Below are positions 6,113-9,828 of a stretch of DNA of 9,828 nt, piece after piece. Where the stretch lies: the NCBI GenBank assembly GCA_003133185.1, contig PKWF01000116.1, forward strand, positions 1 to 9,828, read 5' to 3'. Source of the DNA: Vulcanimicrobiota bacterium (GTDB taxonomy: Bacteria > Vulcanimicrobiota > Vulcanimicrobiia > Vulcanimicrobiales > Vulcanimicrobiaceae). A program made the translations under genes and the position numbers. The notes under the pieces are model-generated. The model was not told the origin of the DNA. It worked only from the letters and a program-made list of their open reading frames with translations, and made no database searches. Positions within the stretch are counted from its first letter, which is position 1. Each line of letters begins with the position of its first letter.

Positions 6113-7140
6113 ACGGCAAAATATCTGAACTGAGCGATCTTATTCCCGGCGGTTTCGACAAGGTAGATCTGGCTGTCGATCCCGAGCACCATCGCTGTTG
6201 GTTCCGAGTTCGCCGTCGGAATCTTGTAATAGTTGATGTGGTGACCTCTGAAGAAGAACTGTCCGATTTTGTTGCCGGCCGTATCGGTAAAGTAAAAGTT
6301 CCCATCGACGCCTTGAACGATTTGATTGGGAGTCTGCGCTCCAGGAAGCGGATACTCCGCGGTCACGACGCCGCTCGTGGAAATACGCCCGATCTTGAGC
6401 GACTTTTCTTCGGTAAACCATAACGCGTTGTCGAGGCTGGGCGCGATGCCGGTCGGCTTGGAATCCGCGGTCGGGACGGCGTATTCGTTTAACGGGGATC
6501 CGCTGATCGGCAAACGACCGATGCGGTTCGTGCCGGGCTCGGTGAACCAGAGCGCGTCGTCGGGACCGTTGGTAATCGTCAGCGGTTGCGCGTTACCGGT
6601 TAGCCGATACTGCGTGAATATGACGAAAGGTCTTTTCTGGATCGATTTGACTCGCCAGATGGAGTTGGTTCCCGGATCGGTTAACCACATATTGCCGTCT
6701 GAGCCCAACGTGATGCCGACGGGCCGCGCCGCGCTGTCGGGAAGCTTGTACTCGACGAATGGCTGGCCCACCACCGTGATTTGCCCGACTGCGGCACGAT
6801 TGGTTTCGGTAAACCACAGGTTCAAGTCCGGCGGCGAGCCCGACGCGATGCCGTTTGGCTCGGCGTGGCGCGTGGGAGTTACCTGGTCCATGATGTGACC
6901 GCCGTGAAGCAGCGTCCCTAGCTTGCTCGCCGCAAACTCCGTGAACCAGAGATTGCCGTCGCTTCCGACCGCAATTCCCATCGGCTGGCTCGAGGCGGTC
7001 GGAATCGTATACTGAGCGACCACCGCCGGCGGCGGCGTAGGCGGCGGCGTCGGCGTGCCGCTGGTGATCGGCGTCCCCTTGCCGCACGCGGCCAGAACGA
7101 CGAGCGTCAAGACTGCGAGCAAAGCGCGCGCCTGTGGCAA
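6109..7140 (-). CDS. Vgb-like seven-repeat beta-propeller lipoprotein
   Basis: This encodes 343 aa from a TTG start at 7140-7138, fixed by a strong AAGGAG 6 nt upstream. The N terminus is a lipoprotein signal ending in LAAC, so C19 is the lipidation site. A Pro/Thr-rich spacer (about 23-40) then leads to seven repeats of about 40-50 residues. Each contains a W/Y-F/L-T/V-E/D core: GNLWFTEF, LNLWFTET, GNMWLTDP, DALWFTEP, NALWFTEE, GNFYFTDT and SQIYLVET. Seven units fit a closed seven-bladed propeller like streptogramin (virginiamycin B) lyase. The corresponding P-x-G-I positions read PMGI, PNGI, PVGI, PLTI, PTGI and similar, never PHGI. The histidine expected from the characterised lyase is therefore not seen, and lyase activity is doubtful. 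A surface-exposed binding propeller is the safer description. It is transcribed divergently from blaI and could share its regulatory region. Confidence 0.85.
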   Translation of the reverse strand: MPQARALLAVLTLVVLAACGKGTPITSGTPTPPPTPPPAVVAQYTIPTASSQPMGIAVGSDGNLWFTEFAASKLGTLLHGGHIMDQVTPTRHAEPNGIASGSPPDLNLWFTETNRAAVGQITVVGQPFVEYKLPDSAARPVGITLGSDGNMWLTDPGTNSIWRVKSIQKRPFVIFTQYRLTGNAQPLTITNGPDDALWFTEPGTNRIGRLPISGSPLNEYAVPTADSKPTGIAPSLDNALWFTEEKSLKIGRISTSGVVTAEYPLPGAQTPNQIVQGVDGNFYFTDTAGNKIGQFFFRGHHINYYKIPTANSEPTAMVLGIDSQIYLVETAGNKIAQFRYFAV

Positions 7141-7146
7141 TTGCTT

Positions 7147-7152
7147 CTCCTT
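7147..7152 (-). promoter_or_regulatory. Shine-Dalgarno AAGGAG for the lipoprotein gene, deciding a TTG start
   Basis: Read on the minus strand, AAGGAG is followed by AAGCAA and then TTG. The 6-nt spacing selects this TTG as the initiation codon, and the protein from it begins directly with a lipoprotein signal peptide. It is the strongest ribosome binding site in the window. Confidence 0.75.
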
Positions 7153-7251
7153 AGGAACCGGCAGGGTGAATAGCCCTCCCCTTATTGGCAGACCGTTTCC
7201 GCATTCCCCCGACGCGGCAAGCGGCGCGGCCTCCGCTGCCAGCCTTCTAAT

Positions 7252-7265
7252 ACTAATTGCTTAGT
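7252..7265. promoter_or_regulatory. Candidate BlaI operator O1 (ACTAA-N4-TTAGT)
   Basis: This perfect 5-bp inverted repeat, ACTAA TTGC TTAGT, touches the first base of the -35 hexamer. BlaI/MecI-family repressors bind short dyads as dimers at their own promoters. The sequence differs from the staphylococcal TACA-N2-TGTA core, as is common for distant members. The assignment relies on location, symmetry and the second copy at 7297-7310. Confidence 0.55.
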
Positions 7266-7293
7266 TGACAACGCGATTCCGGTGCGTTACTAT
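7265..7293 (+). promoter_or_regulatory. Sigma-70-type promoter of blaI-M56 operon
   Basis: A perfect -35 hexamer TTGACA (7265-7270) is followed, after exactly 17 bp, by TACTAT (7288-7293), a 4/6 match to the -10 consensus that keeps TA at the front and T at the end. Transcription would start near 7300, leaving a leader of about 43 nt before the blaI ATG. The match and ideal spacing are seen directly; activity is inferred. Confidence 0.65.
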
Positions 7294-7296
7294 TCA

Positions 7297-7310
7297 ACTA
7301 ACGAATTAAT
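7297..7310. promoter_or_regulatory. Candidate BlaI operator O2 (ACTAA-N4-TTAAT)
   Basis: This is a second copy of the same dyad with one mismatch in the right arm, ACTAA CGAA TTAAT. It is centred 45 bp from O1 and covers the predicted transcription start. Bound repressor here and at O1 would bracket the promoter. In addition, TTAGTTGA (7261-7268) and TCAACTAA (7294-7301) form a perfect 8-bp inverted repeat around the promoter spacer. Confidence 0.5.
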
Positions 7311-7329
7311 AGAAGTAACCTTTCCACAC

Positions 7330-7333
7330 GGAG
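7330..7333 (+). promoter_or_regulatory. Ribosome binding site of blaI
   Basis: GGAG (followed by AAAG) lies 9 nt before the ATG at 7343 and supports that start over any internal one. Confidence 0.6.
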
Positions 7334-7342
7334 AAAGCGAGC

Positions 7343-7729
7343 ATGGCACGACGACGTTCCAGCACCCTGACCGAAGCCGAGCTGCGGCTGATGGAGGTGC
7401 TTTGGGAGAAGGGTCAAGCGACGGTTGCCGAAGTGACGGCCGCGTTGCCGCCCCCGCCCAGCGCCTACAATAGCGTCCTCACGACGTTGCGCATCTTGGA
7501 ACGAAAAGGATACGTCGCCCACGACGAGGCCGGTCGCGCCTTCGTCTATCGGCCCTTACTCGCGCGTGAGGATGCCGCGAAGAGTGCGGTGGGGCATTTG
7601 CTCTCGCGCTTTTTTGACAACAGCGCGGGAACGCTGGCACTGCGCTTGATTCAAAGCGAACGTCCGTCCAACGAGGAGCTAGTGCGGCTCAAGGCGCTGA
7701 TCGAGACCTACGAGGAGGGTCCGAAATGA
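7343..7729 (+). CDS. blaI: BlaI/MecI/CopY family transcriptional repressor
   Basis: This encodes 128 aa, the usual size. The N-terminal winged helix-turn-helix (about 8-72) starts with LTEAELRLMEVLWEKGQATV, a close match to the family opening. It carries the recognition helix in SAYNSVLTTLRILERKGYV (40-58), then the wing with DEAGRAFVYRP. The C-terminal dimerisation part (about 75-125) contains LLSRFFDNSAGTLALRLI. This aligns with the region in staphylococcal BlaI/MecI that is cut during induction, though the exact bond is not predictable here. The family represses its own operon and is inactivated by a partner M56 protease. That partner is encoded immediately downstream with an ATGA overlap (7726-7729). 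The AT-rich promoter with two dyads just upstream suggests autoregulation. Targets beyond its own operon are unknown, and no beta-lactamase gene is in the window. Confidence 0.94.
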   Translation: MARRRSSTLTEAELRLMEVLWEKGQATVAEVTAALPPPPSAYNSVLTTLRILERKGYVAHDEAGRAFVYRPLLAREDAAKSAVGHLLSRFFDNSAGTLALRLIQSERPSNEELVRLKALIETYEEGPK

Positions 7730-9579
7730 TCGCGATCGCGGCCACCGTGCTCAACGCGCTCTGGCAAGACGCGCTGCTGGTCGTCGCCGTCTGGCTCGTC
7801 TTACATGCGTGGCCGCGGATCAACGCGGCGACGCGCTACGCCGTCTGGATCGTGACGCTTATCGCCGCGCTCGTCGTGCCGATCGTCACGACAATGGCCT
7901 TCTTTACGTCGCCAACACCACCGGCGGCGGCGACTGCCGCCGAACGCATTTCTCCAACGAGCTCTCGCAGCGTCGTCATACCGCAGCGGCGCCGCCACCG
8001 GGAGATTCGGACGATCGGCTCTCCGGGCACGATGGTCTCCCTACCCACTCGTCTGCACGTCACGCTGCCCTTGCGCGTCGCGCTCGTTGTGTTCGCCGCG
8101 TGGGCGTTGCTGACGGGCTATGCCGTAATCGGCCTTCTGATTGGGCTCGCTCGCCTCGAGCGGCTAAAACGGGACGCCTTGCCGCTTCCCGTCGAGTATC
8201 GCGATTCGATGCCGCAATGGAGCGCAGCGAATAAAGGACGGCGCCCCGTTCGGCTTTGCATAAGCGAAGCGATCGACGTACCGGTGGCCATCGGCCTGTT
8301 CGACGCAATGATTTTGATACCGCAATCGCTGCTGGAACGTCTCGCGCCGGGGGAGGTCGAGCAGATCAGCCTGCACGAGCTCGCACATCTTCGTCGGGCC
8401 GACGACTGGAGCAACTGTCTCCAGCGGCTGATCGTCGCGGCGCTCGGTTGGAATCCCGCCGCTATCTTCATCGGGCAACAACTCGAGTTGGAGCGTGAAG
8501 TTGCCTGCGACGACTGGGTGCTCGCATCGGTGGGCGCCGTGCGCCCCTATGCGATGTGCTTGACGAAGATGGCTGAAACCGCGGTATGGCCGCACCATCC
8601 AATGCCGGCACCGGGCGTCTTTACGACTCGCAAGCAGATCTCGCTGCGGATCGAGCGGCTCTTAGCTACCGGACGCAACATTGCGACGACGCTCACTATC
8701 GGTCCGGCTGCAGCCGCGGCGGTTGCGGTTGTCGCACTAGCGATCGTTATATCGTTCGTCGCACCGTCGATTGCCGCCCCAGCGGTAACGGTCGCTCCGG
8801 CGGTACCGAAGAAAACGATCGCGACGCCGACGCCCGAGGTGAAGATCGTGCGCGTTGCCGTGTCGATCGCGCCGATGGCGCCGATGGCGCCGTTGGCACA
8901 CGTCACGACGGAGCCCGTGCGTGTAAGCGTCGCCAAAAAGCTCAGCGTTGCCGCGACCCAAGTGGCCGTTGCGCAGAGCGATGGGAAGTCGTGCGCCGGC
9001 TGCGATCTAGAAGGAGTGAACTGGGCTGGCCGCGACCTTCGCGGCGCAAACTATACCGGCGTCGACTTCAGCCGGGCAAATCTCGCGGGCGTCAACCTTT
9101 CCGAGAGTGTCCTCAACGGCGCCGATTTTACGAAGGCAAATCTCAGAGGTGCGTCGTTTCGTCACGCGCACTTGACGGGCTGCGATTTCTCGCAAGCCAA
9201 CCTCGAGGGTGCCGATTTTACGAATGCCTGGATAGCGGAGTGTCAGTTTACCGGCGCGCGGCTGGAAGGCTCACAACTTCGCGATATCCTCAACGGCTGC
9301 AAGGGCTGCGATTTCAGCCACGCCGACCTTGCGCGGCTCGACTTAGCCGGCGTACGAATCAATGGCGACGATTTCACGCACGCGGATCTGCGCTACGTCA
9401 ACTTCGCCGGCGCGGAGCTGGTCGCTTGCGACTTCAGCGACGCGCGCTTGGACGGCGCAAACTTCGCCGGCGCGACGCTCAACGGATGCGATGTCGACGG
9501 CGTCGATCTCAGACACGTGGATTTCTCGAAGGCCAAGATCATCGACATGGATATCCCGGAGAGAAACGCTCCGCCGTAA
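7726..9579 (+). CDS. M56 (BlaR1-type) membrane metalloprotease fused to pentapeptide-repeat domain
   Basis: This encodes 617 aa, and the start overlaps the blaI stop. Four hydrophobic segments (about 4-28, 38-60, 114-141, 321-347) give the BlaR1 topology. The large third loop holds the zinc-protease site HELAHLRRADDW (H217, E218, H221) and EREVACDDWVL (E256/E258 as the likely third ligand). It should sense a signal and, on activation, cause proteolytic loss of BlaI. After the fourth segment comes a Pro/Ala/Val-rich linker (about 349-420) with an APM APM APL triplet. Next is a domain of about 37 pentapeptide repeats (about 423-611; for example ADFTKANLRGASF) predicted to form a right-handed quadrilateral beta-helix. 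This occupies the place of the penicillin-binding sensor of BlaR1, and no SxxK serine-enzyme domain is seen. By topology it should lie outside the cytoplasm. Cys residues recur, including CAGC (423-426) and CKGC (525-528). The signal is unknown. Confidence 0.9.
   Translation: MIAIAATVLNALWQDALLVVAVWLVLHAWPRINAATRYAVWIVTLIAALVVPIVTTMAFFTSPTPPAAATAAERISPTSSRSVVIPQRRRHREIRTIGSPGTMVSLPTRLHVTLPLRVALVVFAAWALLTGYAVIGLLIGLARLERLKRDALPLPVEYRDSMPQWSAANKGRRPVRLCISEAIDVPVAIGLFDAMILIPQSLLERLAPGEVEQISLHELAHLRRADDWSNCLQRLIVAALGWNPAAIFIGQQLELEREVACDDWVLASVGAVRPYAMCLTKMAETAVWPHHPMPAPGVFTTRKQISLRIERLLATGRNIATTLTIGPAAAAAVAVVALAIVISFVAPSIAAPAVTVAPAVPKKTIATPTPEVKIVRVAVSIAPMAPMAPLAHVTTEPVRVSVAKKLSVAATQVAVAQSDGKSCAGCDLEGVNWAGRDLRGANYTGVDFSRANLAGVNLSESVLNGADFTKANLRGASFRHAHLTGCDFSQANLEGADFTNAWIAECQFTGARLEGSQLRDILNGCKGCDFSHADLARLDLAGVRINGDDFTHADLRYVNFAGAELVACDFSDARLDGANFAGATLNGCDVDGVDLRHVDFSKAKIIDMDIPERNAPP
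8869..8895 (+). repeat. Three tandem 9-bp units in the M56 linker
   Basis: GCGCCGATG occurs twice in tandem and is followed by GCGCCGTTG, encoding APM-APM-APL in the extracytoplasmic linker. It is a small in-frame repeat, plausibly from slippage, and could vary in copy number between strains. Confidence 0.75.
8992..9558 (+). repeat. Pentapeptide-repeat coding region
   Basis: About 37 successive 15-bp units encode the A(D/N)Lxx-like pattern, with F or L at the centre position, D or N before it, and A, G or C two before it. A less regular stretch (REDILNGCKGCDF region, around 9280-9310) splits the array into two coils. The units have diverged at the DNA level, so this is an old protein repeat and not a recent tandem expansion. 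Confidence 0.85.
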
Positions 9580-9606
9580 CCTGAACCCGGCGATCTAATC
9601 GTCTTT

Positions 9607-9636
9607 GAAAAAGCCTCGCGGCCGAGGCTAGGTTTC
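9607..9636 (+). terminator. Hairpin after the blaI-M56 operon, possible terminator
   Basis: AGCCTCG (9612-9618) and CGAGGCT (9623-9629) form a perfect 7-bp stem with a 4-nt loop. GAAA (9607-9610) and TTTC (9633-9636) can extend it across a small bulge. It lies 33 bp after the M56 stop. Only three T residues follow closely, so intrinsic termination may be weak, or the hairpin may instead separate the expression of the two flanking genes. Confidence 0.5.
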
Positions 9637-9676
9637 CTGCGCCCTCCGGCCGCATCCTCAACGGGAGCAACACCAT

Positions 9677-9828
9677 ATGAACTACCTATTAGCAGCGCTC
9701 TTCGCACTCGCGATCGCCGCGACGTGCGCGCCGGCATTAGCGTATCCGCGACTGACCGTGCCGCAGTCGGCGAATCCTCCGTTGGATCCGAATGCGCCGG
9801 CAGCGCAATGGTCGCAGGCCGCGAGCCT
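9677..9828 (+). CDS. Secreted protein, 5' part, possibly CBM9-like N terminus
   Basis: The ATG at 9677 is preceded by GGGAG (9663-9667) at good spacing. The frame is open to the window edge and gives 50 complete residues. It starts with a signal peptide (MNYLLAALFALAIAATCAPA, then LAYP) with probable cleavage after ALA near residue 22. A cysteine at 17 lies inside the hydrophobic core and lacks a good lipobox context. The mature start continues with VPQSANPPLDPNAPAAQWSQ and then AASL. The pattern of a short strand, Pro-Pro, an acidic residue and then a W-x-x-A resembles the opening of CBM9-like carbohydrate-binding domains (…IDGxxxDxxWxxA). With so little sequence the domain call is tentative; export is more certain. 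It follows the M56 gene by 97 bp on the same strand, with a hairpin in between. Confidence 0.6.
   Translation, partial: MNYLLAALFALAIAATCAPALAYPRLTVPQSANPPLDPNAPAAQWSQAAS

Larger units (their letters stand above)
7141..7342. other. Divergent intergenic regulatory region
   Basis: This 202-bp space lies between the lipoprotein gene (leftward) and blaI (rightward). The left half, 7153-7240, is GC-rich with no feature I can support. The right half, 7241-7315, is conspicuously AT-rich and holds a promoter and two dyads described separately. No ORF of credible composition lies within it, and no clear leftward promoter could be placed. Confidence 0.7.

Noticed and set aside
6109..7140. Virginiamycin B lyase (vgb) resistance gene
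   Set aside because: The propeller repeats match, but the catalytic histidine motif is not seen and the protein is a predicted lipoprotein.
8547..8936. A minus-strand frame with a Gly/Ala/Ile/Thr-rich sequence resembling a membrane or repeat protein
   Set aside because: It is the antisense of the fourth membrane helix and the Pro/Ala/Val linker of the M56 gene, which accounts for its composition.
7343..9579. Classical beta-lactam resistance regulation (blaI-blaR1)
   Set aside because: The repressor and protease families match, but there is no penicillin-binding sensor domain and no beta-lactamase or PBP2a gene in the window, so beta-lactam induction is not supported.
8586..9584. A 332-codon open frame on the plus strand inside the M56/pentapeptide gene
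   Set aside because: It is very rich in Arg/Ser/Gly and runs in another frame of the periodic pentapeptide region. The repeat structure explains its length.

Overview
The window is GC-rich, densely packed bacterial chromosomal DNA with short gaps and repeated 4-bp ATGA stop/start overlaps. The gene mix includes a truncated flagellar cluster with flbD, a seven-repeat Vgb-like lipoprotein, a BlaI/M56 pair, a secreted GH125 mannosidase and a short-form PurA. This would fit a poorly cultured, flagellated lineage such as Eremiobacterota (WPS-2/Vulcanimicrobiota) or a neighbouring phylum. That placement is an inference from gene content; no rRNA or other decisive marker is present. I see no transposase, tRNA, rRNA, CRISPR array or phage gene.

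Left part (1-1747): the 3' end of a RecX-like recombination regulator, then an OmpR/PhoB-type response regulator and a very short histidine kinase. The kinase consists only of the DHp and ATPase parts, with no sensor or membrane segment. Middle-left (1777-3931): three apparently coupled genes. They encode a small PD-(D/E)XK-like protein, a hypoxanthine-phosphoribosyltransferase family protein with altered motifs, and a signal-peptide-bearing GH125 exo-alpha-mannosidase. Then comes purA (3959-5146), so two purine-metabolism genes flank the glycosidase.

Middle-right (5175-6112): fliJ, flbD and fliO, a piece of a flagellar export and motility operon. It ends stop-to-stop (4-bp overlap) with a convergent gene for a Vgb-like beta-propeller lipoprotein (6109-7140, minus strand, TTG start).

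Right part (7141-9828): a 202-bp divergent regulatory region, then blaI and an M56 (BlaR1-type) membrane metalloprotease. The regulatory region has a near-consensus promoter, TTGACA-N17-TACTAT, flanked by two ACTAA-N4-TTART dyads, which are good candidate BlaI operators. The protease carries a Cys-containing pentapeptide-repeat domain of about 37 repeats where BlaR1 has its penicillin-binding sensor. A hairpin follows, then the start of a secreted protein whose N terminus resembles CBM9-like domains. The most interesting object is the blaI-M56-pentapeptide unit: it looks like a BlaR-type proteolytic signalling system with a replaced sensor, whose inducing signal is unknown.
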